Numbered from the stretch's first letter, positions 42,493 through 51,073 are shown. The stretch is DNA of 64,000 nt from Actinosynnema sp042752395 (GCF_042752395.1 NZ_JBHYXZ010000028.1:10441-74440); one strand, 5' to 3'. The notes: a model not told the origin generated them from the sequence alone. A program made the numbers and translations.

Positions 42493-43119
42493 TTACAGTC
42501 CGAGCGTCTCGGCCTCGGACGGAGGAGTAGTTCCAACCGGTGTGTAGATGAAGGTCAATGAGGTCGAACCGCGTACCAAGATTGTCAAGTCGTAGAACGA
42601 CCCCACGGTGATCGTGGTGCGTGTTTTTGTCAGCATGGAAAGTTGCGGTAGTGCGTCCCTCTGAAATGCCTCAAGCGCCTCGCTGGAAAGCGTGTTCAAT
42701 GATGCGCCAATGCCGCTCAATAGGCGAGCAGGTGTCTGGACTGTGCCATTGTTGCCAGTCACGTGGGCCGTAACGGCCCGCGTTTTGCTGAACGCACTGC
42801 TCTCGGGTAAGAGATAAATCTCAGTAACTGGAGTGACTTTCCCGCCAAAGACGCCCGGCTTCGCGATGGTTGTCGGCAGAGGTGACGAGCCGGTAGCTAA
42901 AAGTGGCAGTTGAAGGTTGATTTGGTCGATCACATCATTTATGGACGAGTCGAACGTCTTGGCATGTGGCGACGTAGTTGTGGTTGCAGTGGTCTTTGCT
43001 TTGGTTGATTCACCGGTGGTAGGCAAATTAGAGGTGGGTGACAGCGCCGCGGTTCCACCTCCGCATCCCGTCGTCGCTAGCAAAACTAATGAAGAGCAGA
43101 GCAGAAATCGCCGCAGCAT
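42493..43119 (-). CDS. Small lipoprotein of the tRNA islet
   Basis: The 208-residue protein has a lipoprotein signal peptide (MLRRFLLCSSLVLLATTGCG, lipobox ATTGC), a Thr/Ser/Lys-rich linker and a C-terminal domain of about 150 residues without recognised motifs. The gene is visibly poorer in G+C than the chromosome, with AT-ending codons such as AAA, ATT and TTT. This suggests horizontal origin. The start is the ATG at 43119. It is divergent from the HD gene. Confidence 0.75.
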   Translation of the reverse strand: MLRRFLLCSSLVLLATTGCGGGTAALSPTSNLPTTGESTKAKTTATTTTSPHAKTFDSSINDVIDQINLQLPLLATGSSPLPTTIAKPGVFGGKVTPVTEIYLLPESSAFSKTRAVTAHVTGNNGTVQTPARLLSGIGASLNTLSSEALEAFQRDALPQLSMLTKTRTTITVGSFYDLTILVRGSTSLTFIYTPVGTTPPSEAETLGL

Positions 43120-43232
43120 CTAATTCGCCTGTCCACTGTGTTGGTCGGTCGGATCTCCTATCGGCGGTCGCGCAGTGGGCGTTACCGCATGGCTGTTAGT
43201 ACCTCCAACTTGGAGGTGGCTAAGGTGGCCGC

Positions 43233-43793
43233 ATGGCGGCATGGGCATTCAAGCTGGCGGCACACCTACTTGCGGGACCGCTTCCACGTAGATGGGCGCA
43301 TGTTCAGGGTGTTGCGGCACGGGCACGTTCCGTCTCGGCGCTGTTCTCGGATAGCGACGCCTCAACTCTTGAGGAGGCGGCGGTCCTTCATGACATCGGC
43401 TACGCTCCAAATCTAGCGTTGACTGGGTTTCATCCGCTGGACGAAGCTGGATATTTGCGCGATTCCGGCTATCCTAAAAGTCTCTGTGCGCTCGTTGCGT
43501 ATCACTCATGTTCTTACCGTGAGGCGGAGCTTCGTGCGATGGTGAACGAATTGAGTGAATGGGACGACGAGAAAACGCCTTTGCGGGATGCGCTCTGGTG
43601 GGCGGACATGACCACGACGCCGGATGGTCGTCGAACGAACGTTCACGATCGAATTGGCGAAATCGTGGAACGGTATGGTCCGGCTGACCTTATGACATCC
43701 CTTAACTTGGAGGCGAAGTCAGAATTGGTGGCCGCGGTGGAGCGGACTGAGGAGCGGTTGTGGGCGGCTGGGTTGGGTCACTTGGCGAAGTAG
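43233..43793 (+). CDS. HD-domain phosphohydrolase of the tRNA islet
   Basis: The 186-residue protein has the HD signature: RWAHVQGVAARA, AAVLHDIGYAPNLALTGFHP with the HD pair, and a late YHS. HD enzymes hydrolyse nucleotides or cyclic nucleotides. The gene has AT-richer codon use. Its 3' end overlaps the convergent NUDIX gene by 16 bp. HD and NUDIX genes together are a common cargo of actinomycete islands. Confidence 0.85.
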   Translation: MAAWAFKLAAHLLAGPLPRRWAHVQGVAARARSVSALFSDSDASTLEEAAVLHDIGYAPNLALTGFHPLDEAGYLRDSGYPKSLCALVAYHSCSYREAELRAMVNELSEWDDEKTPLRDALWWADMTTTPDGRRTNVHDRIGEIVERYGPADLMTSLNLEAKSELVAAVERTEERLWAAGLGHLAK

Positions 43794-44252
43794 GGAGTGG
43801 TCCGCGGTTTGAAGCCGTGTTCGATGCGGAGGCGGATTGAGGGGTGGATGTTGAGGGCTTCGAGGTCTTCGCGGGCGACCCAGTGGACTTCGCTGGACTC
43901 GTCGCTTGTGCGCAGCTCGCCTCCGATGGGCTGAGCGCGGAAGCAGATGGAGAACTCCTGGCGGACTTCGCCGTCCGTGTAGGAGATGACGTGGGCCGGG
44001 TCGGAGTAGACGCCGATGATGTCGGTGGGGTCTACGTCGATGCCGGTCTCTTCCTTGACCCTCGCGGATGACGGTGTGGCCGATGGTCTCGCCTACGTCT
44101 TGGGCTCCGCCGGGGATGGAGTAGAGGTTGTTGTCGGTGCGGCGGATCATGAGCAGGCGGCCTTGGTCGTCTTGGACGAACGCGGTCACGGCTACGACGA
44201 TGTTGGTCGCCTTGGGGGCGTTCGGGTCGTTGTAGTGGTCGGTGCGCGCCAT
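43778..44252 (-). pseudogene. NUDIX hydrolase, frameshifted inside the NUDIX box
   Basis: Translation from ATG 44252 gives MARTDHYNDPNAPKATNIVV and RRTDNNLYSIPGGAQDVGET, then loses frame at the CCC run at 44059-44061. Removing one base restores the box (IREVKEETGID) and about 75 more residues to a stop at 43778. The reading length of 475 nt is one base too long. The NUDIX family hydrolyses nucleoside diphosphate derivatives, and the related Pif of pSAM2 gives transfer immunity. Either an authentic knockout or a single-base error is possible. Confidence 0.8.
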
Positions 44253-44262
44253 GGTTCCCTGC

Positions 44263-44586
44263 CTACCACTTGGGTGGCTTGGCGTCGTCCCAGACGCCCT
44301 GGAAGCTCTCGGCGTAGGTCTCGAAGAGGTCGCCTCCGGAGAGGCGGCGCAGGTGGAGGACCGGGGCGTGGGCTGCCATGAAGCCGTGGACGTGGGTGTT
44401 GACCGGCATCTCGTCATCGAAGCGGTAGATCGAGTTGTAGAGCGTGGTGCGGTGGCAGCGGATCTCGGCGTGGCCGGTGTCTGCCGGCGGCTTGAAGAAC
44501 GCCAGGGCGTTGCGAACCTTCGCGGCGAGGGTGCCCTTGTCACGCCACGGCGCACCAGTGGCGAGAGGACGGTGAGGAGACCCGGT
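44263..44586 (-). pseudogene. C-terminal remnant of an XRE-DUF5919 regulator
   Basis: The open frame ends at TAG 44263 and contains YNSIYRFDDEMPVNTHVHGF, then MAAHAPVLHLRRLSGGDLFE and TYAESFQGVWDD. This is the C-terminal part of DUF5919, normally attached to an N-terminal XRE domain. No start codon fits and the frame is closed upstream by TGA at 44587. It lies directly upstream of the NUDIX gene, the order seen in intact XRE-NUDIX units. Confidence 0.75.
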
Positions 44587-44829
44587 TCAAGATCACTCGT
44601 GCCGGGACGGTCTCGTGGCTGCCCTGGATGCCCGGCCCGTTCGACTGCTGATCGGTGGTGTGGGCGGGCAGCGGATGCGGCGGTGTCCGCCCACATTGGA
44701 CGTAAGACCTGAAGAAGATCACTGGACCTGTCGTTGACGGACCTCAAGCTTGGGCATGCCTGTCAACGCTCGATGTCGAGTACTGACATGCGCCGAAGCA
44801 TGTCGTCAGGACGCGCCGTCGTTGGTGCC
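44587..44829. other. Non-coding span of 243 bp in the islet
   Basis: It lies between the DUF5919 remnant and the membrane protein pseudogene. I see no supported gene or hairpin in it. Confidence 0.4.
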
Positions 44830-45373
44830 TCACTGTTCCAGGTAGTGCACCCGGACAGCCGTGTCCAAGTCTCGGACGTCCGTCTTCAGGGCTTGGAGGA
44901 CGGTCTCTTGGTCTCGTCCGAGCAGTCCAGCGATGTCGTAGGCGATCTCTGCCTCAACCAACTCCGGCCTTGCATCGAGGGACTGGCGGTTGAGAGCGGA
45001 CGCCCTGTCGAAGATCCACCACTTGTGACCGGCGTCGTGCGGTTCGGTTGGCTTGAGGCGCGCTGCGGTCGCGGCGTCCACCGGCACGTCGTGCATGGTG
45101 TGGCGAAGACCCAGAGCGACCCGAACGATGGTCGCCCTATGTCCCGGAAGCTGCAGAAGGATCGCTTTCGCTTTTGCGATGTCGCGCCCGACCGGTGCAC
45201 CGCCACCGGCGATGCAGTTCGAGTAGTTCCGCAAGAAGTCGGGCTTGATCCTTCCGGGCGTCCAGATTCCTCTGCTGCTCGTCCCGTCGATCTTGGCGTC
45301 GCCACCCTACGAGAGCAATCGTCACGGCTGTCGCCGATGCGACCACCGAACCGAGCAGGCTCAGCGAGTTCAT
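44830..45373 (-). pseudogene. Small membrane protein with frameshift
   Basis: From ATG 45373 the protein starts MNSLSLLGSVVASATAVTIA with one membrane helix and then WRRQDRRDEQQRNLDARKDQ. Near 45230 this frame turns into Arg-rich nonsense, while the adjacent frame continues as a good protein (NYSNCIAGGGAPVGRDIAKA to VRVHYLEQ at 44830). A one-base indel joins them into about 180 residues. The family is unknown. It is the third damaged gene in this islet. Confidence 0.65.
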
Positions 45374-45476
45374 GGTTGGGACTGTAGTGACGCAGGTCAC
45401 TCGAAGTGGGTGTGACGCGCAGACAGCTTGTGCGCCGGCACAACCGCCGGTTCGTGACCCGTGGCAGACGGGGATT

Positions 45477-45602
45477 CCGGCTGACGGCGACTGACGGGAA
45501 AGATCAGGCCCCGAGCGCGTTGTCGCAGCTCAGGGCCTGATTCACCCGGCGAAAGGTGAGTGCCCCCGGCAGGATTCGAACCTGCGACACACGGTTTAGG
45601 AA
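45477..45602. repeat. Right copy of 126-bp direct repeat (att-like)
   Basis: This copy is identical to 41889-42014. It contains the 3' part of the intact tRNA-Arg(CCT) gene and its terminator. Confidence 0.92.
45503..45541 (-). terminator. Terminator of tRNA-Arg(CCT)
   Basis: ATCAGGCCC and GGGCCTGAT form a perfect 9-bp stem; on the minus strand the stem is followed by CTTTCCC. The same hairpin is at 41915-41953 in the left repeat. Confidence 0.75.
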
Positions 45603-45633
45603 ACCGATGCTCTATCCCCTGAGCTACGAGGGC
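45561..45633 (-). tRNA. tRNA-Arg (anticodon CCT)
   Basis: The 73-nt minus-strand sequence folds as a tRNA: acceptor GCCCTCG/CGGGGGC with one T-G pair, D-arm GCTCAGGGGATAGAGC, anticodon loop TTCCTAA (CCT reads AGG) and the T-arm GCAGGTTCGAATCCTGC. No CCA is encoded. The gene is the integration target of the islet to its left. Confidence 0.95.
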
Positions 45634-45832
45634 GCGGGCATGAGCCTACCGGGTGCCCCCGGCAGGTTCGGGTGGTGGGGTTGTCACTCGGTGAGCCTAG
45701 GATCGTGCACCTTGGGTGAGGGCGGGGGTCCCGAGCGGTCGGCTGTCCGGGCGAAGTGGTCCCCCTCGTCTTCTCCGCATCGGTCCAGTGAGGTACAGAA
45801 GGGGCATATCCCTCTCCGACGAAAGCCGACCC

Positions 45833-46831
45833 ATGAGCAGCCGACCCTGGCCCGACTTCCGTCCCGGCCCGCTGGGCTCCCTCGGCGCCTGGTGGCGGCG
45901 GCTCCGGGCCCGCCCCAACGCCGAGCAGTACACGTTCGTGCCGCCCTCGACCACCCACGAGCACCCGTTCGAGTCGCCGCTGCCCAGCGCCGTCTACGGG
46001 CTCGACTTCCACGTCCGGATGACGATCCACTGGCGCGTGGACCTCACCACGGGCGTCCGGCACAACGCCCCGCGCAGCGCGGCGGTCAACGACATCGTCA
46101 ACCGGGCCAAAGCCCTCACCGAACGGGCGATGCTCGTGCACCACGCCCCGCTCCGGTACCGGCTCGGCGCGGAACTCGCGGAGGAGCGGCAGGTCGAGGG
46201 CACGCACGTGTGGGCGCGGGCCGACGCGGTCGAGTTGACCGTCGACGACAACGACCTGGCGATGGCCCGCAAGCACATCGAACTGCTCCAGACCACCACC
46301 ATGCGCCAGGCCGAGCGGGACGCCGAACGGGCCGAGATCAAGTACCTGCGCGACGAGGTGCTGACCGACCTGTCGACCGCGACGATCTGGTGGCTGGTCC
46401 GCAACGGCTACGAGGTGGAGCAGGCCGTGGGCCTCAGCAGGCACCTGGCCGAACTGGTCGGCATCGCGGCCCAGCGCCGCGACCAGCACTGGGCCGACAC
46501 GCTGGTCACGTCGTTCGAGAGCGCCCTGCCCCGCCTGGACGACGGCCACCGCACGGATGTCCGGATGCACCTCGCCAAGGCGCTCGGCATCTACGGCGGC
46601 TCGACGGTGGCCGAGGAGTTCGCCGAGCAGGTCGGGTTGCCCGCCCAGCCGGACCAGCAGGTCGAGGGGAGCGCGCAGATCCAGCCGAACCGGCAGGCGA
46701 ACGCGCAGATCCCGGCGGGCCCGCAGGGGAGCCCGCAACTGCCCGCGAGCGGCGCGCCGCGGCCGAACCACCAGGACCACCGGCCACTGCCGCCGAACCA
46801 CCGCCGGAACGGCGCCAAGCCCCTGCCGTGA
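45833..46831 (+). CDS. Hypothetical cytosolic protein with Gln/Pro/Asn-rich tail
   Basis: The 332-residue protein has a conserved-looking middle part (about 40-265, for example VYGLDFHVRMTIHWRVDLTT and AERDAERAEIKYLRDEVLTD, an acidic amphipathic helix). Its tail is rich in Gln, Pro and Asn (QIQPNRQANAQIPAGPQGSP). No membrane segment or known catalytic motif was found. It could be an SPFH-like or scaffolding protein, but this is speculation. The ATG at 45833 fits the start best. The gene leads into the FkbM gene, 11 bp away. Confidence 0.7.
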   Translation: MSSRPWPDFRPGPLGSLGAWWRRLRARPNAEQYTFVPPSTTHEHPFESPLPSAVYGLDFHVRMTIHWRVDLTTGVRHNAPRSAAVNDIVNRAKALTERAMLVHHAPLRYRLGAELAEERQVEGTHVWARADAVELTVDDNDLAMARKHIELLQTTTMRQAERDAERAEIKYLRDEVLTDLSTATIWWLVRNGYEVEQAVGLSRHLAELVGIAAQRRDQHWADTLVTSFESALPRLDDGHRTDVRMHLAKALGIYGGSTVAEEFAEQVGLPAQPDQQVEGSAQIQPNRQANAQIPAGPQGSPQLPASGAPRPNHQDHRPLPPNHRRNGAKPLP

Positions 46832-46842
46832 TTCCCTAACCT

Positions 46843-47595
46843 GTGATCGTGACCCACAACCTGACCGAGGTGCGCGGCGCGGCGGTGGCCGGCGCGTTGC
46901 GCGTCCTCGCCCGGCTCACGCCGTACGTCGAACCCGAGCTGATCGGCCTGCGCGAGGTGGTGCGGCCGGGTGACGTGTGCGTCGACATCGGCGCGGCGCT
47001 CGGCCTCTACACCGTCTCGCTGTCCCGCCTCGTCGGTCCACAAGGGACAGTGCACAGCATCGAGCCGCTGGTGTTCGCGCACCCCGCCCTGTCCTTCCTG
47101 CTGCGCCCGCGCGAGGGTCGCAACGTCGTGCGGCACTCCGTCGCGCTGGGCGTCAGCGAGGGCCGTGACGTCATGAGCGTCCCCGTCCGGCACGGCACAC
47201 CGGTCACCGGCCGTTCGTTCCTCACCGCGGGCGCGGACGGGCTCGGCTCCAACGAGGAGTTCACCGACCACCTGGAGGTCCTGGTCCGCACGGACACGCT
47301 GGACCGGTTCTGCGCGGCCAACGCCATCGACCGGCTCGACTTCGTCAAGGCCGACGTGGAGGGTGCGGAGCTGCGCGTGCTGCAGGGCGGCGAGGAGACG
47401 CTGGAACGGTTCCGGCCGACGCTGCTCCTAGAGATCGAGGAACGGCACGTGCTGCGCTTCGGCTACCGGGCGCGCGACGTGCAGGAGTGGCTGGCCGAGC
47501 GCGGCTACCGGATGCACGCCTGGCACCGCGGCACGTGGCGGCCGGTGGAGCGGATCGACGATCGCGTGCGCAACTACCTGTTCACCGCGCGATAA
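46843..47595 (+). CDS. FkbM-family methyltransferase
   Basis: The 250-residue protein carries the FkbM fold: DVCVDIGAALGLYTVSLSRL (SAM motif I, about 45-64), GTVHSIEPL and VKADVEGAELRVLQGGEETL (about 167-186). FkbM proteins methylate hydroxyl groups, often in sugars or natural products. The substrate here is unknown. The GTG at 46843 or 46849 is the start. It follows the gene at 45833 by 11 bp. Confidence 0.9.
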   Translation: MIVTHNLTEVRGAAVAGALRVLARLTPYVEPELIGLREVVRPGDVCVDIGAALGLYTVSLSRLVGPQGTVHSIEPLVFAHPALSFLLRPREGRNVVRHSVALGVSEGRDVMSVPVRHGTPVTGRSFLTAGADGLGSNEEFTDHLEVLVRTDTLDRFCAANAIDRLDFVKADVEGAELRVLQGGEETLERFRPTLLLEIEERHVLRFGYRARDVQEWLAERGYRMHAWHRGTWRPVERIDDRVRNYLFTAR

Positions 47596-47599
47596 CGGC

Positions 47600-47755
47600 G
47601 CACCACAAGCCCGCACGACAAGCCCGCACGAGAAGGCCGCACGAGAAGGCCGCACGAGAAGGCCGCACGAGAAGGCCGCACGAGAAGGCCGCACGAGAAG
47701 GCCGCACGAGAAGGCCGCACGAGAAGGCCGCACGAGAAGGCCACGCGAGAAGGCC
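47600..47755. repeat. Minisatellite of 12 units of 13 bp
   Basis: Twelve consecutive 13-bp units follow the FkbM gene, the nine central ones identical (GCACGAGAAGGCC). The unit is not a multiple of three, so the block cannot code for a regular peptide repeat. It has no spacers and is not a CRISPR. Confidence 0.92.
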
Positions 47756-47774
47756 GACAGGGCACGAGCACAGC

Positions 47775-47812
47775 GGAAGACCCCGGTCCCTGGGGGTGGA
47801 CCGGGGTCTTCC
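47775..47812. terminator. Bidirectional terminator after the minisatellite
   Basis: GGAAGACCCCGGTCC and GGACCGGGGTCTTCC form a perfect 15-bp stem with an 8-base loop. It lies between the convergent FkbM and penicillin acylase genes. Confidence 0.85.
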
Positions 47813-47823
47813 TGTGGGCCGGT

Positions 47824-50800
47824 CTACTTGACGTAGACCTCAAGTTCGTACAACGAGTATCCGTACCCGGTGGCTCGTTGGATACCCGTCATTCGTACGA
47901 ATCGTGCCGCATCAGGCGGGAACGACGCAAGGTCCTTTCCGCCGTCTCCGGCGGAAGTTTCGTACGCGGTCCGCCACGTGCTGCCATCGGTCGACAGCTC
48001 TATGCGATATGCCTTGGCATAAGCGGCTTCCCACGACAGCGCGACGCGGCCGACGGTGCGCGTCGCGCCCAGGTCGACCCGGATCCACTGCGGGTCGGAC
48101 CAGTCGCTCGCCCAGCGGGTGTCCGGCTTGCCGTCCACCGCGTTCGAGGGCGGCGAGTCGTACCAGCCGCGCTCGTGGCTGCTCGCGGTGGCGGTGGCGC
48201 CGGCGGCGAGGTTGGCCAGGTCCGTGCCCCGGCGGGACGGGAACTGGACGACCTGCTGGTAGGTGGGCCGGTTCTGCCAGTTCACCTTGTCGTGCGTGAT
48301 GCCGCCCATGGCGCGGTGGATGATGGTGTCCGCGCACCACTGGTCACCGGCGGCGCACGACGCGTCACCGGGGTAGACGGCGGTCGCGGGCACCGCCGCC
48401 GCGGCGCGGAGGCTGTCCAGCAGCACCTGGCGGCACGCCGCCACCGCGCCACCACCGCAGTAACGCGCGCCGAGCGCGCCGTTCACCCGGTCGCCGAGCA
48501 CGGCGCGCAGGTCCTTGTCGACGTAGCTCCACCAGCCGTTCTGGAACGACGAGCCCTTGTGCGGGGCCGCGCCGTGCGTGTCCGACGGCGGTTCGTCCAC
48601 CTGGACGGCCCTGGTCAGCTGGTCGTAGAGCGCGTCGCCCAGGCCCGGCCGGAACTGCGCCTCGACCAGCCGCGGCCACCACGCGTCCAGCACGCGGATC
48701 GCGTCGGCGTGGGCGTAGGTCTTGCTGCCGCGCGAGGTTTCCTTGCGCAGCGAGCCGGATCGCTGCCAGTCGCGCAGCTTGCCGATCACGGACACCAGCG
48801 CCGGGTCGGTCACGGCCGCCGTGTCGATCACCCGCAGCAGGTCCGACAGCACCTGCTCGGCGCGCAGGTCCGCCACGCCCGCCTCGGCCATGGCCTTCGT
48901 CAACGACGCCCGGCTGACGGGCCCGCGGGCGATGAGCGCCCGGACGCGGTCGTCCAGCAGGTCGCCGCGGTGCACCGAACCCATGCCGTAGCCGGACGCG
49001 GAGTAGTCCAGCGCCTGCTTGTTGTTCCAACTGATGTAGAAGTCCTGGTTGACGGAGTTCGGGTGCTGCGCGAACGGCGTGTACGTCGCGGTGTTGCGGT
49101 CGGGGTTCCAGCCCTCCCACTCGTACGCGGGCTCGGCCTTCACCGGCAGGTGCGGGTCGACCGCGGCCTTGCGGACGGGGTTCGCGCCGGAGTTGAAGTA
49201 CGCCGTGTCGCGCGAGTCCACGTAGAACCAGTTGAACGCGTACCCGATGTGCTCGGCCGCGCGCTGGAAGTCCGCCGCCGACCTGATCGCGTCGGGGTCG
49301 TTGAACTCCTGGAACCCGATGATCGAGTCCACCTCGTGCAGGTAGGTCGACCGCAGCGAGGTGTACGCCACGAACTTCCCGTCCACCTTGGCGCGGCTGT
49401 GCACGAGCCCGTACTTGGTGCGGTGCATGACGAGCGTGTACGACCCGGCGGGCGTCGGGTCGGCGACCGTGGGCTTCCAGGAGTTCCTGCGCTCCAGGCG
49501 CTCCATCGGCAGGCACTGGCCGTGGTAGCGGTAGTGCGCGGACGTCGCGGTGGCGGGCGCGCCGGACGGCTCGCACAGCTCGACGGCGTAGGTGTCGGTG
49601 ATGTCCTGACCTGCCGACGTCGCGCTCCACGAGTAGTCGATGCCCCGTCCGAGCTGGACGTACATCGACACGCCGGCGAACGACACGCCGCGGGCGCGCA
49701 GGCCGGGGCCGTTCAGCTCCTGGAGCATGAGCAGCTGCGGCGCGAAGTAGCCGGTCTGCGGGCCCCACACGGCGACCGGGTTGCCCGTGTCGGTGTGCCG
49801 GCCGGACACGACCAGCGCGTTGGACATGCCGTGCTTCTTGGCGAGCAGGTCGCGGGGGAGGACGCCGTCGGCGAAGAGACCTTCCAACGGCTCGAGGCCC
49901 GCCGGGATGTCCACTGTGGATGCTGCGGTGGAAACCTGGTCGTGCACCATCGGTTCGGGGGTGACGACGCCGCCGTCGGGCAGCGCGACGCCCTGCGGCG
50001 AGGCCGGGGTCGTGCCGTACGGGAAGCGTTGGCCGTCGTGGAGGGTCAGCACGGCCTCGGGGTCGTTCTGCTCCCGGAAGGACCGCCACACCTGCTCGCC
50101 CGCGGCCGCGCCGTACCGGTTCTGCGCGGCCAGCTTGACCAGCGCGTTCTGCACCTCGCCGCCACCGCCCGCGCCGAACAGGCCGCCCACGACGGCGGCG
50201 ATGGCCACCAGGTCGGTCGGCTGGAACGGCTTGATGTCGTTCCAGTTGGTGATCGCGTCGGCGTGCCCGGTCAGCACGTACTCGCCGGGGAACGTCCGGT
50301 TGTTCACGGCGGTGGCGATGTAGGCGTTGATGCCCGCGATGTAGTCCTTGACGTCCTGCAACGCCTGCGCCCCGCGCGGGCCCTGGGCGGCCACCTGGTC
50401 GATCTGCGCCTGGAGGTCGGCCTCGGTGTAGGGGATCTGGTTGTAGAAGCTCTGCTCCAGCGCCCGGTTGCCCTCCGCGCCGCCCGCGAACCCGGACAGC
50501 TGTCCGCGGCCGAGGTGGCGGAACAGGTCCATCAGCCAGAGGCGGTCCTGCGCGGCGGCGTAGCCCGCGCCGAACTCCGTGCCGGACCGGGTGGTGCCGT
50601 AGATGTGCGGCATGCCGATCGCCTTGTCCCGCACGATCGTGACGTCGGCGCGGGGCTTGATCGTGCTCGCGACCTGGTCGGCGGGGACGCCGAAGGAGGC
50701 GTCGTTGAAGAACGCGCCCAGTTGGTCGTTGGTCAGGCCGCCGTAGCCGGGGACGAGCGAGTCGTAGCGGCCGAGCTGGTCGGCCGAGTGCGCGGGCCGG

Positions 50801-51018
50801 GTGCCGAGCAGCTGGTGGGCCAGGATCTCGGCGAGCGTGGCGTTGCCGTTCTGGCCGGGTGGCAGCACGTCGTGGCACTGGCCGAGGCAGTGGTCGTCCG
50901 GGGTGAACGCGCCGGTCCTGACCTCGGGTGGGGCGGCGGCCTGGGACGTGGTCGGGACGGTGAGGGTGGCCGCGGCGAGGAGGGCGACCACGGCTAGCGA
51001 TCGGGCGGCTCTCCGCAT
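47824..51018 (-). CDS. Secreted penicillin acylase family amidase with C-terminal F5/8 discoidin domain
   Basis: The 1064-residue precursor has a Sec signal peptide (about 1-28), the Ntn-hydrolase penicillin acylase alpha/beta region, and a C-terminal discoidin domain (about 935-1064, NLAAGATATASSHERGWYDS and later ARFVRMTGIQRATGYGYSLY). The autocatalytic nucleophile is Ser399 in HGMSNALVVSG. The family hydrolyses N-acyl groups from lactams, lipopeptides, peptides or homoserine lactones. The discoidin domain suggests anchoring to a carbohydrate surface. Regulation may involve the palindrome at 51056-51073. Confidence 0.9.
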   Translation of the reverse strand: MRRAARSLAVVALLAAATLTVPTTSQAAAPPEVRTGAFTPDDHCLGQCHDVLPPGQNGNATLAEILAHQLLGTRPAHSADQLGRYDSLVPGYGGLTNDQLGAFFNDASFGVPADQVASTIKPRADVTIVRDKAIGMPHIYGTTRSGTEFGAGYAAAQDRLWLMDLFRHLGRGQLSGFAGGAEGNRALEQSFYNQIPYTEADLQAQIDQVAAQGPRGAQALQDVKDYIAGINAYIATAVNNRTFPGEYVLTGHADAITNWNDIKPFQPTDLVAIAAVVGGLFGAGGGGEVQNALVKLAAQNRYGAAAGEQVWRSFREQNDPEAVLTLHDGQRFPYGTTPASPQGVALPDGGVVTPEPMVHDQVSTAASTVDIPAGLEPLEGLFADGVLPRDLLAKKHGMSNALVVSGRHTDTGNPVAVWGPQTGYFAPQLLMLQELNGPGLRARGVSFAGVSMYVQLGRGIDYSWSATSAGQDITDTYAVELCEPSGAPATATSAHYRYHGQCLPMERLERRNSWKPTVADPTPAGSYTLVMHRTKYGLVHSRAKVDGKFVAYTSLRSTYLHEVDSIIGFQEFNDPDAIRSAADFQRAAEHIGYAFNWFYVDSRDTAYFNSGANPVRKAAVDPHLPVKAEPAYEWEGWNPDRNTATYTPFAQHPNSVNQDFYISWNNKQALDYSASGYGMGSVHRGDLLDDRVRALIARGPVSRASLTKAMAEAGVADLRAEQVLSDLLRVIDTAAVTDPALVSVIGKLRDWQRSGSLRKETSRGSKTYAHADAIRVLDAWWPRLVEAQFRPGLGDALYDQLTRAVQVDEPPSDTHGAAPHKGSSFQNGWWSYVDKDLRAVLGDRVNGALGARYCGGGAVAACRQVLLDSLRAAAAVPATAVYPGDASCAAGDQWCADTIIHRAMGGITHDKVNWQNRPTYQQVVQFPSRRGTDLANLAAGATATASSHERGWYDSPPSNAVDGKPDTRWASDWSDPQWIRVDLGATRTVGRVALSWEAAYAKAYRIELSTDGSTWRTAYETSAGDGGKDLASFPPDAARFVRMTGIQRATGYGYSLYELEVYVK

Positions 51019-51055
51019 GCGCGAAGCTCCTTCCAGGCAGGGATCGTGTGACGCA

Positions 51056-51073
51056 CGTTACTGGCGCGTAACG
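51056..51073. promoter_or_regulatory. Palindrome CGTTAC-N6-GTAACG upstream of the acylase gene
   Basis: A perfect 6-bp inverted repeat with a 6-bp spacer lies about 40 bp upstream of the acylase start. It has operator size and symmetry. The cognate regulator is not obvious. Confidence 0.45.

Noticed and set aside
41916..42536. Minus-strand ORF of 206 codons through the islet left end
   Set aside because: It crosses the tRNA fragment and lacks a supported start; only the CADC segment looks protein-like.
45556..46839. Plus-strand ORF of 427 codons starting in the tRNA
   Set aside because: It begins with the translated tRNA-Arg and continues out of frame across the real gene at 45833.
47600..47755. 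Possible CRISPR array
   Set aside because: The 13-bp units are directly adjacent with no spacers, and no cas gene is present.
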